A DNA stretch of 64,000 nucleotides, from positions 18,923,209-18,987,208 of the forward strand of contig NC_059303.1 of NCBI RefSeq assembly GCF_017591435.1, written 5' to 3'. The stretch's first letter is position 1; each line of letters opens with the position of its first letter. Below, one piece after another: positions 24,940-35,660 of this stretch. This DNA comes from Portunus trituberculatus (taxonomy: Eukaryota; Arthropoda; Malacostraca; Decapoda; Portunidae). The position numbers and the translations under genes were made by a program. The notes beneath the pieces were generated by a model. It was not told the origin of the DNA. It ran no database searches and worked only from the letters and a program-made list of their open reading frames with translations.

Positions 24940-25160
24940 TTTTGTTTTACATTAATTAATCACTAGTCCCATTTGGACTCACAACGCTGCCAGCTGTGAC
25001 AAAGCAACCTGGAGAATCCTGGGTGTGGGGCATTGGAGGAGTAAGTCATTAGCATAGATGAGGACCTGGGTGCCCTGTGGAAAGGAACAGCACGCAATTT
25101 TGTCCATTAAAACATTGAAAAGCATTGGACTAAGGACTCCACCCTGTGGTGTTCCAAGCT
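24940..25160 (-). pseudogene. RT catalytic region of copy B with YAND in place of YADD
   Basis: Minus-strand reading gives LGTPQGGVLSPMLFNVLMDK and IYANDLLLQ. The first catalytic Asp of YADD is Asn (GCTAATGAC, a G-to-A change), which should abolish reverse transcription. Confidence 0.75.
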
Positions 25161-27066
25161 CAAAACTTCCTCAGAGGAGACTGCACCTTGAAACCAAACC
25201 TGTGCTGTTCTATTGTACAAATAGTCCCTGATCCATCCTAATAATCTACCTTTGACACCTTTGAGAATGAGTTCCTCCATAATAACATCTTTGTTGGCCC
25301 TGTCGAAGGCACCCTTGAGATCAACGAAAGCTCTGCAGGTAGCATCCTTATTTATAAGACACTCAACAAAACAATGACTTGTAGAGTGACCTTTTAGGAA
25401 GCCATGTACATTGCCAGAGAGTACATGGCCCACCTTGTATATAAGCCTGTTCAATATTACCCGTTCCATCATCTTACACAGACAGCTGGTGAGAGAAATA
25501 GGGCGAAAGGTGCCATCACCTTTGGGTATTGGGATGATGATGGCTGTTTTCCAAGAGTGGGAAGCTTGCCTGCAGTGAAAGACATGTTAAATAAATCCAA
25601 GATAGGGTTGTCTACCTTTACCTCCAGGAGAGCATTGAGGATATCATAGGTGATGCCATCCTTGCCAGGAGCTGTTGACTTGCCCAACTTGACTGCCGAG
25701 AGGAGTTCGTCATGCGTGATAGGCACACAGGTGTCATCCAGCAGAGAAACACTGTGGCAAAGCAACTCCATCCTTCGTGGTCTTTGCTGATCAAGCGCCT
25801 CCTGGTGTTCCACAGGAAGGCCAGAGAAGGATGAGGCTTCCTTCCACTGCAAGACGAGTTCTCGTGCCCTGCCTGCAGGATCAGGGTCACACACCTGCCG
25901 TCTGGACTTGCCCCGGACGCTGTTGACATGGTGCCACACCTCCCGGAGGGACCGGGTCCTGCGCACCTTGTCCAGGAAGGAGACCCAGTACTTCTTCCTT
26001 TCCTGCTGCCGCAGATCCGTGAGGTGTCGAGCCACGGTAACCATGGCATCCCGTGACTCTGTGTCTGCTGGGTTGAGCTGCCAACGTCTCTGGTAGGCAG
26101 CGAGCGTCTGTTGGCAGTTCAGAATGACAGGGTCGGTAGCGTAAGTCCAGCGGCGTGGAGCATGGGCCCTTGCTGGAACCCTTGGAGTCGCGATGAATCC
26201 CTCGATGGTGTGCAGGAGTCCGTCGTACAGTGCCTCTGCATCAGCAAAGGAGCCCTTCACGGCAGCGTACCACGCCACCACATGGACGACGAGGTCCGTC
26301 ATCCTGGATGGTGGCACCGTCAAGCGCTTCCTGGGCACTGCCGGGGCGGACTGCACCGGAAGGGTCGTCTCCAGGGCGAAGTGGTCGCTCAGCAATGACC
26401 TAACAAGATAAGTTTGGGCAGTATATGTTGGCATATTGATGAGGGCTACATAATCAAGTCTGCCTCCTTGAACATGTGTGGGTGTGTGGTCCCCAGTAAG
26501 TACAGCTGTATCTGTGGTGTCAAGGAAAGCCTTCCAGCGCACACCATTGGCATTGGTGGTGAGGTGGCTTCCTAATTCCTTATGCCTGGCATTAAGGTCA
26601 CCCATGATAACACTTTGCTCTTCAAGAACATATTCAGAAAGATTTGCAATATTTAAGGCACCAGCATGAATGCACATGTTTACCAAGTAAATTATTTCAC
26701 CCAAAGTGTGCAAGCAAACAGTAATAAATTCAATATCCTCAGTGACCCCCATTTCCATGAAGTTAACTGGAATCCCATATTTAATGTAAGTGGCCATCCC
26801 CCGACTACTGCTGTCACCACAACTGAGGGTGTGGGAGGCATAACCACGTAGCTCAGGCACCCGTGGCCCTACCTCCTGTAAGGCAATAATGTCAGGCTTA
26901 TGGAGAAGGACATTGACATGAAGCGGGCATGTAGACCATTGACATTCCATGTTAGGGTGTGGAAAGTCTTACCATTCATCGATATGGTGTTCATCTGTGT
27001 CTTCAGTCCATCCACTTCCTGTGTCAGGCAAGACATCTGCTCTATCAGCATCTGTATGGCTACCAT
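25107..27066 (-). pseudogene. ORF2 of copy B: endonuclease and reverse transcriptase part
   Basis: Begins near FHTLTWNVNGLHAR, shifts frame, then continues 26950-25469 with endonuclease motifs ALQEV, MGDLNARH and LLSDHFAL, and the RT entry GKSTAPGKDGITYDIL. A frameshift near 25500 leads to 25472-25107 with FVDLKGAFDRANKD. Endonuclease motifs look intact; the coding frame is not. Confidence 0.85.
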
Positions 27067-27742
27067 CAGATGTCCCTGGTCTGGCTTGGGGCTGGCAGTC
27101 TTCAGATGTCCCTAGTCTGGCTTGGGGCTGGCAGTCTTCAGGTGTCCCTGGTCTGGTTCGCGGCTGGCAGCCCGGGCTGGGTTTGGGCTGGCTCACCCCT
27201 TCTTCTTTCGGCTGACCAATGTCCGTCCATTCACCTGCATTATCCTCCTCACAGTCTGCCACAGGTGACTTGCTCTCTGAAGCAGGGGGAGCAGGGGCCA
27301 TCCCTGAGGGCTCCGGGGTTGTCATGTGGCTCCTTTGACTGGCTTGGCAGGGATATCCATCCTCGGTGTGGGTGCAGTAGCAGTTGCACATTGCCCTGCA
27401 GCATTGTTCTTTTTCTTGGGTGGGGTCACACAGGCTATGCTGATACACGTCACTTTCTCCTTGGCCCTGTTGAGCACCGCTGGCTGGGGATGGGGTTGGG
27501 GCCACAGTGGAGGTCTCACTGTATACTGTGTGCTGCTGGTTCTTGAAGGCAGCAAACTCGGTACTAAGACCAGAGACTGTTGCAGTCAGGTTGTCCACTT
27601 TGGCGGCTAGTGCACTCACCATCGCCATTAGCTGCTGGGTAGCGTCGGTGGCATGCAGTTCCTGAGTGAAGCCTGCCTGGGGCACTGTGTTTGGAGGCAC
27701 AGGAGACACTATAGCAGTGCGCTGCGGCAAAGGTAGGAACAC
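26969..27742 (-). pseudogene. ORF1 C-terminal part of copy B, coiled coil and Pro/Gly tail
   Basis: 257 codons open. Heptad-like segment near the start, then a 12-residue repeat (CQPQARPGTSED type) three times at about 27065-27175. It overlaps the start of ORF2 in another frame (27066), as expected for ORF1/ORF2 junctions. Confidence 0.65.
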
Positions 27743-28942
27743 GGCAGGTGTGGTTGAAGTGCCAGTGGTGGGGCAGGAAGGCTGGGACAGGTGAGGGGCA
27801 GCGGCCGAGAAGGAGGGCTTCGTCGCCCAGGCGTTGGTCTGGGAGGTGGAGCCTGGCGGAACACAAGCCTGGGCCGACTCACCTCATCCGTGGCAGGCTC
27901 CCTTTGGGGCCGAGGCCTGACAGTGCAGAGGGTGGAGTGGGCGTTGTGGTCACCCCCACAATTGCAGCAGCGAGGAGGGATTTTGGTGCCCTCCTTGATC
28001 TTATCCAGGCACTGTGCTGACTTATGGGGCCAGCACAGTACCTGCAGCGAGGGCAGACTGGCAGCGCCACTCCTTGTGTCCCCAGCGACTGCAGTGGCGA
28101 CAGGTCTGGTTCTGGCGTGTATCGCTCCACACGCCGACGTCCAAGGCCCAGGAGATGCACCTCACTGGGCACCTTCCCTGTCACCACTCCCAACAGTTGG
28201 GGCCTGAGCATCTGCCCCACCATCCTCCTCTTCAGCCCATGAAATCCAGCTGGTACCTCTATCAGGTTGACATTGATGTGGGTCACCACACCATGGATAA
28301 TAAAAGGGTGAGTACCCTCCTCACCAGGGCACTCCATAACCAGGCCCAGGAAGCCCTCGCTCACCAGGGTGCCGTAAAAGTACTTACCGTTATATAGGGC
28401 TGGTTCCGTCCCTCCTTGTAGAGTGGCTGCAGGTCTGGATGTTGCTTCAGCATGGCTGCAAACCAGCTGAACAGCTCACTGGCCGTCTTCCCATGGCCTG
28501 CAGGGAAGGACAAGCGACGGCGCCTTTGTTTGTGGTCCGAAGTGGCCAGGGCAGGTATATCTCAACAGGGAATCTGGTCAGCAGCAGCATTTTCCTGGTG
28601 TTTTTCCTTGCCAGATGGTGCAGGATGAGGCTCCTCGACAATCTCCATGTCCTCGAGGGCTGCTACACCTACTTCCACCTCAACAGCGCCCTTGACGGGC
28701 ATAGTCCTTTGTGCTGGGTCCACATGGGACTCAGCAGGCTTTGTTGTGGTGGCAGAAGCCAACAAACCCAAGCAAGGAAGCTTATTTTCAGTCTCCAGGC
28801 CCATTTCTGGCTGGTAAAACAGGCCTAGACCTCCCTCAGTAGCGACTGAGTAGGCATGATCACTCCAAATCACTTCTGATTTCCGTTTGTGGGGGCTGCC
28901 ACTCATGTAAGCAACGGGGTGGTATATACGTCCCTCAGACAT
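27564..28942 (-). pseudogene. ORF1/gag-like gene of copy B, frameshifted
   Basis: Starts MSEGRIYHPVAYMSG at 28942, 19 bp from the element's 5' end. Continues in shifted frames through GFLGLVMECP, LLGVVTGKVPSEVHLLGLGR to 27879. The CCHC knuckle (CRHCSRWGHKEWRC) exists only in a neighbouring frame, so a frameshift lies just before it. The ORF1 C-terminus with a heptad-like LAAKVDNLTATVSGL is in 27742-26969. Confidence 0.7.
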
Positions 28943-29460
28943 GGCAGTGGGAACGAGACTGACAACAATTACTTAGTTACTCAATTGATAACTCAAAGTT
29001 ATTATGATATCTTCTTTCTCTCTAGGCTAGGAAGTAGACTACAAGAAACCACGAACATATGAAGCCCCCTAAATGAGTTTATTTTCATAACTTGGAAATC
29101 AACATCTGATAATGAGATTGTCTATTGCCAACCAATCAAATCCGTTTTGCATAGACGTGTTCAGCGTCACAGAGACTTAACAGAGACCTAGCTAATGGAC
29201 AGTGGCCATCCTGACGAGTTGTTTTTTATTCTAAAAGCATACCATGTTCAGGCTATGACAAACCACAGCTTAGGAACAATTATAAAAGCACTGCAGCACC
29301 CTTGGGCTATTTCGGTTTCAGTTACAAATTTTCTTTTTTCTCATAAGAAAACCGAACAAAAATAGTTGTACACTTTCCTTATGAATCATTAACTCTGCAG
29401 AGGTGAGGTGAAAAATGTGCATTAAGGTTTTGTGCTGCATTATAGTCTGATTGATTGATT

Positions 29461-29746
29461 GTAAGATTAAGCGAGTACTTACCAGTACGATGGTTGATCG
29501 TAATTTTATGAATGCCATTTAACTGCATCACTGCGGTATTAAATGAGATGCATACGTGGCCAGTCACCCGTCAGTCCTTTAGAGTAAGGGTTGAGGACAG
29601 AAAAGACACCATAAAAAAACACAAAGAAACAAAGAAAAACAAAGGGAAGGGAATGGGTGGGCATTTAATACCGCAGTGACGCAGTTAAATGGCATTCATG
29701 AAATTACGATCAACCATCGTACTGGTAAGTACTAGCTTAATCTTAC
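29461..29746. repeat. 85 bp inverted repeats around a 116 bp spacer
   Basis: Left arm 29461-29545 and right arm 29662-29746 are complementary with few mismatches. Both contain GCCATTTAACTG and GGTATTAAATG-like strings shared with the neighbouring tyrosine-recombinase element. Confidence 0.85.
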
Positions 29747-30402
29747 AATCTCACTTCAAACAAGCCATTTAACTGACGTCACAAAGGTATTCAACGAGCT
29801 TTAGAGAAGGTCCTCAACCCGCAGGAACACTCGACGGTGCCCTCGGAGTTAGGTATGAACAGGGGAAGAAAAGATCGCATTCCGGACCAAAGTACATTCC
29901 ATAACAGATAAACAAAATGCCCACAAAGTGTCACATTTCAGTAGAAAGTATTACAAGGAACACATTCTTAAATAAATCCCAGAAGGTGCACAATAAATCC
30001 GAACAGTAGGAGCATAATTCATCAGGGTAAGATAGCCCATGCAAAAAGGCCCTGCTTCTTAAGGGGCCTACAGTATAACTTTGCAAAGGTTGACGTACTA
30101 GACCATCCTATAGTAGATATGATGGTAGAGAGCGGGAGCATCAGGGCTGCTTTGCTGGATGATGTAGACCTAGTGGAATGGGGTGAAAAAATGGAAAGGT
30201 CAATGCCAGCAGCTAAGAGTACATCCTTTGTCCAGCGTCTCAAAGTGTCCCGAGAAGCCCTTCTGATAAGTGGCACGGTAGTTAAGAAAAAACTGGTAAT
30301 TGAGCCCCGAAAAACTGAAGTCCTGTCGGGTGACTGGCCACGCATGCATCTCATTGAATACCTTTGTGATGTCAGTTAAATGGCTTGTTTGAAGTGAAAT
30401 TG
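29746..30402 (-). mobile_element. Deleted tyrosine-recombinase (DIRS-like) element with 49 bp inverted ends
   Basis: Inverted terminal repeats 29746-29794 and 30354-30402 match at 47 of 49 positions. Between them the minus strand encodes the C-terminal part of a tyrosine recombinase. Inverted ends plus this enzyme type fit DIRS-like retroelements; Ngaro- or Crypton-like derivatives are alternatives. No RT is present, so this is an internal deletion derivative. Confidence 0.65.
30022..30354 (-). pseudogene. Tyrosine recombinase C-terminal fragment
   Basis: 110 codons. SRDTLRRWTKDVL, then PHSTRSTSSSKAA (the HxxR box), TIGWSSTSTFAKLY (Trp in the second His/Trp position and the nucleophile-like Tyr) fit the catalytic core of DIRS/XerD-type recombinases. 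The N-terminal half, with the first Arg, is missing. Confidence 0.7.
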
Positions 30403-31900
30403 ATAGCTTTATTGTTGTAGCAGTGTATACAACAAGGGAGGAGGTCGGATCATGTCGGCCACCCCTAAACATGGGACAGACAGGATTTAAGCATCAGTCA
30501 GGAGGTGGAGCTCAAGCATGTCCAGCCACATGTCTACCACCAGCATCCTTACTCTCCCACACTGCCAACCTGAGTCGACAGCCATATATTCTTCAACCGA
30601 ATAAGCTTCTCAGCCAAAGCGGCAAGATCGGCCTGGATCTGGTCAAGTGTCCAAGGAGCCCTGGGTGCCCACTCCTCCTCCTCATCCATGTCCATGCCAT
30701 TATAATCCAATACCAGCTCCACCTCTACAGAGGGTAACCCAGACCGTGGAGGCATTGCGGTCTGACACAGTCATGGGCTGGGCCAGGACCGGTGGGAATG
30801 GTGGCTGGACTGGGCTGGTGGCTGGACTTGCCAGGCCAAGAACTAGCTGGCAGACTCTGGGGCTGGCTATCAGGGCCAGACTGGGGCAAAGGCTATACTG
30901 GTGCAGACACTGGTTGGGGATGTGGGCTAGCTGGCACACTCTGGGGCTGGTCATCTAGGACAAACTGGAACAGGGTAGACACTGGTTGGAGCCGGGGGGC
31001 TGGCTGGCATACTCTGTGGTTTCTCGCGGGCAGGTTGGGGCGCTGGCTGAACAGGGGCGGGCATTGGCTGGGGCAGAGGGCTTGCTATGTCCTGCTGTTG
31101 CTCCAAGGCAGTGACCCTCACACTCAAGTCCCTGACCTCAGCCCAGATTTCCAGTAGGAGCTGCACTACATTCTGGAGGGTTGAAGGCACACCAGCCTGC
31201 AATGCAGAGGCCACACCCGCTGCCCCTACTACAATAGTATAGTTAGGAGCACTCCTTGGTGGCACTGGGACAGGTGGCTATGTGGTAGGTACAGGAGGTT
31301 GAGAAACCCCAGACTGGGCTGGGGCAGCTGCGCCAGGCAGGGGCAGAAATGCTGATGGCTAGGCAGCTGGCAGAGGCAGAGAAGGGAAGTCATTTGTACA
31401 AGCAGAGGTGGGATGCGCCGAAAAACCACTCTAGAGGGGCTGACAGTGGTGTTGGGGATCTGTGACTCCCTGAAGGGCCTAGGCCTGGCAGTGCAGCGGC
31501 GTGAAGAGGCGTCGTGGTTTCCACCACAGTTGCAACACAACGGGACCACTCTGGTGCTAGCACATATCTTCTCCAGGCAGCAGGAGAAAGGATGATGCCC
31601 AACAATACATGCAGCATGGCGCCAACTTGCACTTCCAGCTCCAATACCCAAACCGACAGCAGTGGCAGCACAGGTCAGGCTCAGGGGTGTACAGGCCCAC
31701 CCAGAAGCAGCCCAGGGCGAGGAGGTGCACTAAGCTGGGCACAGCCCATTCAACAAGGCCCAGAAGCTGAAGGTGGGGCTCACCTACGACAACGCACCTC
31801 TTGAACCAAAGGAAGACCTCTGGCATGGCAAGGTCAATTTTGATGGCAATAGACACGCCATGAATGATGACTATCTCGTTCTGGCGGCAGTAGCAGGCCC
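30403..31900 (-). mobile_element. ORF1-only I/Jockey-type retroposon (copy C), 5' truncated
   Basis: Homologous along its length to copy A: same 3' end (TTTATTGTTGTAGCAGTGTA on plus), same Pro-rich minisatellite, LLEIWAEVRDLSVRVTALE, the RRYVLAPE and YTPEPDLC segments, and a damaged knuckle (CCHCCRFGYWSWKC; His replaced by Tyr). Similarity to A stops near 31890. It abuts the DIRS-like inverted repeat at 30402. Confidence 0.75.
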
Positions 31901-31904
31901 CTTT

Positions 31905-32130
31905 CCACCCATCTCTCCATTTTTCCCCTTCCCTTCCTTCTGGCAAGACGCAATACACAGTCCCCAAAGTTCCTTTCCCTTCCTCCTGGCGAGACGCAGT
32001 CCACAATCCCCAAAGCTATGGCGCGATGCAGTATACAATCCCCAAAGTTCCCTTTCTCTTCCTTCTTGAGAGATGTAGTACATAGTCCCCAGAGTTCCAC
32101 CCCTATTCTTCCTTCCCAAGCTGCCAGCTT
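31905..32130. repeat. Irregular tandem repeat with AATCCCCAAAG cores
   Basis: About four units of CAGT..ACAATCCCCAAAGTTCC with CTTCCTTCTGGCGAGACG-type spacers. The following 32130-32460 shows no recognisable feature. Confidence 0.6.
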
Positions 32131-32460
32131 GCCTGAGTGACGCTGCCACACACACCCTGCCTGTGGTCACTGTGTGTTATCTCAACCTCATCCACCCCTC
32201 ACGCCGTCACCAGGAGCATAGAGAAGTGCTCTGGGATCCCGCCGAGCTGCACCTTCTGTTTGGCCACTCATACTGCTCACTTTTCATCACCCACGGGGCA
32301 AGAGCCGCCCTGAACCTGTATTGCAGTGGTGGGGAATCTGTCCAAGCCAGTCCACCCACCATTCACATAATATAGACTGAACTGTACATAACAAATAAAA
32401 GGAAGAAAGGATTACATTGTTCCCTGACCCTAGGGGAAAGAACCACTTAGCCTTTTAACA

Positions 32461-32502
32461 GAGAGAGAGAGAGAGAGAGAGAGTGTGTGTGTGTGTGTGT
32501 GT
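32461..32502. repeat. (GA)n then (GT)n at a SINE tail
   Basis: Lies at the 3' side of the minus-strand SINE at 32505-32801; GT on plus is AC on the SINE's own strand. Confidence 0.93.
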
Positions 32503-32504
32503 TT

Positions 32505-32801
32505 CACTGTTTCACTGTTTGATCTGTTGCAGTCTCTGAGGAGACAGCCAGACGTTATCCTACGGAACGAGCTCAGAGCTCATTATTTCCGATCTTCGGA
32601 TAGGCCTGAGACCAGGCACACACCACACACCGGGACAACAAGGTCACAACTCCTCGATTTACATCCCGTACCTACTCACTGCTAGGTGAACAGGGGCTAC
32701 ACGTGAAAGGAGACACACCCAAATATCTCCACCCGGCCGGGGAATCGAACCCCGGTCCTCTGGCTTGTGAAGCCAACGCTCTAACCACTGAGCTACCGGG
32801 C
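32505..32801 (-). mobile_element. tRNA-Val(CAC)-derived SINE, family 1, copy 3
   Basis: The minus-strand head 32801-32731 folds as a cloverleaf-like tRNA with anticodon loop TTCACAA. The body is almost identical to the plus copy at 62080-62370. (GT)n follows directly at 32801-32827. Confidence 0.88.
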
Positions 32802-32827
32802 GTGTGTGTGTGTGTGTGTGTGTGTGT
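32801..32827. repeat. (GT)n tract at SINE head
   Basis: Directly touches the tRNA-like head of the minus-strand SINE. Confidence 0.93.
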
Positions 32828-33414
32828 TGTAACTTAACCAATGTAAAAATGAATTAATAAATAAATAATATAAAATATTCTGAAGTCTTTATGTTAACAT
32901 TAATCAGTGATCAGTCCTCCTCCTCTTCCTCTTCTTTCTCCTCCTTCTCCTCCTCCTCCATCACACTTGCTGTTGTTTTTTTTAACTAAAGTGTTGTTAT
33001 GACACCAATCCTCACAGCCTCAGTTCACAGCCCAACAGGAACTCGACCACCCACAGTGGCTGTCCAGGAGACAAGGGACAGGTCAGCAAAACACATAGCC
33101 GGAAAACAAAGGTGTAGATCCATTGGCTAGTGAAGAGCAGGCATGAATACAGATACCGTGGCACTCACCAGGTTGCACCATAGTTATTGGCTGATTCACA
33201 CAGACACAGAGAGGCAGGGTTGCATATATTGTGCACAAATCCTAAATTTACTTGTACAGAACTTAATATGTATACATGGCACAATTACAGAGTACTTATG
33301 ATACTAGAATACTTAACAGTATCTACACAACACAAGTGGCAGCAGAGATGCAGCGAGAGTATGGCAGTGACGAGGTAGCGGCAAGGTGGCAGTGGGACAG
33401 CAGCAATGGTGACA

Positions 33415-33440
33415 TCTCTCTCTCTCTCTCTCTCTCTCTT
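33415..33440. repeat. (CT)n microsatellite
   Basis: About 13 units. No gene in 32830-33480; TCC/TTC-rich text at 32925-32960. Confidence 0.9.
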
Positions 33441-33544
33441 GCTTCAGCTGTCTGGCTTAACTGGGGCTGGACTGGAGATGGACTGACTGCAGATAGAGGT
33501 CTCTGTAAGTCTGATCAGAATCACGTTGATCAGCTCATCTCCGA

Positions 33545-33690
33545 GATAATCATAGCCGGTCAATCCACATATGACTTCTGGCAGCACTGGAAGTTCCCGC
33601 TTGCAGCCACCGGCATCATTGCCAATCGGCAGCGCATTACCACCACCATTTTCACTCCCTCATGCCACTGCAACACTACTCCCTCCCCAT
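33545..33690 (-). repeat. Possible LTR or internal direct repeat of the gypsy-like element (left copy)
   Basis: GGAAGTTCCCGCTTGCAGCCAC and following text match 36970-37060 (GGAAGTTCCCTCTTGCAGCCAC) in the same orientation, outside the pol and gag remnants respectively. Confidence 0.4.
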
Positions 33691-33779
33691 GCAATAGTCA
33701 TCCAAACTATTTATCATCATTGCTATCACACGTGTAATCCATCCACCACTGTGGTCCTTTCCTCATCCTAAGGTGATGT

Positions 33780-34360
33780 CGGTCTTTGTCTACCCCCACA
33801 TACAGTCACCTTCTTTCATGGCAGCCCTGTAGTCCACTCAGAAATGCTTGATGTTGTCCTTCTTACTTACCAGGACCAACGGCGATGACCACAGTGTGTT
33901 GGAGCTCTCCACTGTACTTCCATCTCCTCCATCATGGATTGCATCTCTTTCCTCTTGGCCAGTGAGACATGTTGATGAGGCTGCTTGATTGGTGGACTGC
34001 CAGCGGTGTTGATGGAGTGCTGAACCAGCGACATACAGTCAAGGTTATGGGCATCTCTGCTAAACACGTCTTCATACTCCATCAGCAACTTCTCCATCTC
34101 CTCAAGCTGCCCAGGAGTCAAATCCACCACATATATAGATAGTGTGAGTCTCGCACCACTCGCACCTCTGTCCACACCCACAAGCCGTTATTTGTAGCTG
34201 CATTGCATCCAAGGGCTTCTACAGTGACATCTGCCCCTCACCTTCCTTCACGATCTGGCAGTGTAGCTCCAGTCCCTTGTCCTCGACATCTGAACCAGGC
34301 ATGGGGCTCTCCACCTGTTCAACGGCATCTTCAAGAATCAGCGGTACGGTTTCCTCATAA
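33780..34360 (-). pseudogene. Ty3/gypsy-type pol remnant (RT entry)
   Basis: Minus strand: ELHCQIVKEGEGQ in 34422-34219, then LLMEYEDVFSRDAHNLDC, VQHSINTAGSPPIKQP, LAKRKEM and, after a frameshift, VLVSKKDNIKHF-stop-VDYRA. This is the usual run into a gypsy reverse transcriptase. It stops after the first RT motif. Frameshifts and stops present. Confidence 0.75.
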
Positions 34361-34472
34361 ACAGGGTGGGGCGCGGATACTTCCCGATTTGAGAATGAAA
34401 TAAAAACCTGTTCACACTTCACAATTCTTTATTCTTCTTTTATGCCTTCCACACAACATGGGAGATTTACTT

Positions 34473-34721
34473 TTACACTGTTTTAAAGACAATATCTTTT
34501 AAATGTCTACCTCCAGTGTCAATACACTGATTCAAACGATTTCGGAAGCTTTGGTCTATTCTCTCCAGCATGTTGAGCGATATATTGGCTATTTCAGTTC
34601 GGATGGCGTTCTGTAGGTCTTCTAGGGTCTGTGGACGGTCGTTATAAACCAGGGATTTGAGATATCCCCACAGGAAATAATCACAGGGGGCTAAATCAGT
34701 GTGTGCCCACACTGCACGCAT
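34473..34721 (-). pseudogene. Mariner/Tc1-superfamily transposase C-terminal fragment (left arm)
   Basis: 82 codons: DLAPCDYFLWGYLKSLVYND, LQNAIRTEIANISLNMLERI, HLKDIVFKTV. Catalytic part (first two Asp) missing. Confidence 0.75.
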
Positions 34722-35016
34722 TTCAATGGGATTCCTGAGAGCAGCTTTTCCTGACCGACTGATTTCCCTGAGAGGAGACTTAAACTGGCCTGCACGCTCA
34801 CCTGATTTAGCCCCCTGTGCTTATTTCCTGTGGAGATTGGTTTATAACGACCATCTACAGACCCCGGAGGACCTACAGAACGCCATCCGAACTGAAATAG
34901 CCAATATACCGCTCAACATGCTGGAGAGAGTAGACCAAAGCTTCCGAAATCGTCTGAACCAATGTATTGACAATGGAGGTGGACATTTAAAAGATATTGT
35001 CTTTAAAACAGTGTAA
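34720..35016 (+). pseudogene. Mariner/Tc1-superfamily transposase C-terminal fragment (right arm)
   Basis: Contains WPARSPDLAPCAYFLW, LQNAIRTEIANIPLNMLERV and HLKDIVFKTV. It keeps the SPDL-P motif around the third catalytic Asp. A short deletion removes GY-L relative to the left arm. Confidence 0.75.
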
Positions 35017-35122
35017 AAGTAAATCTCCCGTGTTGTGTGAAAGGCATAAAAGAAGAATAAAGAATTGTGAAGTGTGAACAGGTTTTTATTTCATTCTCAG
35101 ATCAGGAAGTATCCGCGCCCCA

Positions 35123-35145
35123 CTCTGTACCTTTGTAGTGAACCA

Positions 35146-35187
<42 letters not shown>

Positions 35188-35660
35188 CACTACTACTTTC
35201 ACCACGCTAATCCGGCCCAGGTGTGGAACTACCTGAGAACAGCTGGACTAGGTGCGGCACGGCCCGGGGATTCCACGCACTACGCCGATCCCCTTCTAAG
35301 CCGGGCCAGGTGCAGTGACCTGACCCCAGCTGGATGGTGTGATGTTCAGCCGAGGACTCGCCAGTCAGCACCGAAAAACCGGGACATACGCACCACTCGA
35401 CTCATCTCCGCTCGCTTGTGTATACAATAATGAACATCTCTGGTTTACCTCTCCATCCGTGTCTTGGCTAGTCAGAGAATACTACATTTGGTGACCCCGA
35501 GAGTGTAGCCTTGACACGTAATGGAGCAGTGCAGTGCATTCAGTTACATATTGCATGTGCCGCCCTTCACCTATGATGTCAAGGCCTGGTTCCTGCACTT
35601 CGAAGCTGTACACCTTCATCTGCATCCTTCTGAGGTCTACACACACTGCACTCTGAACCA
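35123..35660 (+). mobile_element. LTR retrotransposon 5' end: LTR, primer-binding-like site and gag start
   Basis: After an (ACT)n tract (35147-35196) comes an LTR-like block. Near 35490 is TTTGGTGACCCCGA, the sequence that typically follows the 5' LTR of gypsy-like elements. An ATG at 35521 then opens VPPFTYDVKAWFLHFEAVH, a gag N-terminus pattern. Opposite in orientation to the surrounding gypsy remnant; breaks off near 35660. Confidence 0.55.

Larger units (their letters stand above)
23178..28960 (-). mobile_element. I/Jockey-type LINE with RNase H (copy B), near full-length
   Basis: 5783 bp between perfect 13 bp direct repeats GACAACAATTACT (23165-23177 and 28961-28973). Minus strand: 5' end CAGTCTCG, ORF1, then ORF2 with APE-type endonuclease, reverse transcriptase, RNase H and a terminal Cys/His motif (VVCGAPRGHTLRHYIVEC). 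The 3' UTR resembles that of copy A (AACAATAAA) and ends in (ATCA)n. Several frameshifts and a changed RT active site make it dead. RNase H points to the I/ingi/LOA side of the Jockey-I group rather than CR1. Confidence 0.88.
34365..35122. mobile_element. Head-to-head mariner-like copies forming a fold-back
   Basis: Two inverted arms of about 330 bp (34365-34700 and 34800-35122) share GTGGGGCGCGGATACTTCC at their outer ends and are highly complementary throughout. Each arm encodes the same transposase C-terminus (APCDYFLWGYLKSLVYNDRP and APCAYFLWRLVYNDHLQTPE; NMLERIDQSFRNRLNQCID). Spacer about 100 bp. Inserted in the gypsy-like remnant. Confidence 0.75.
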
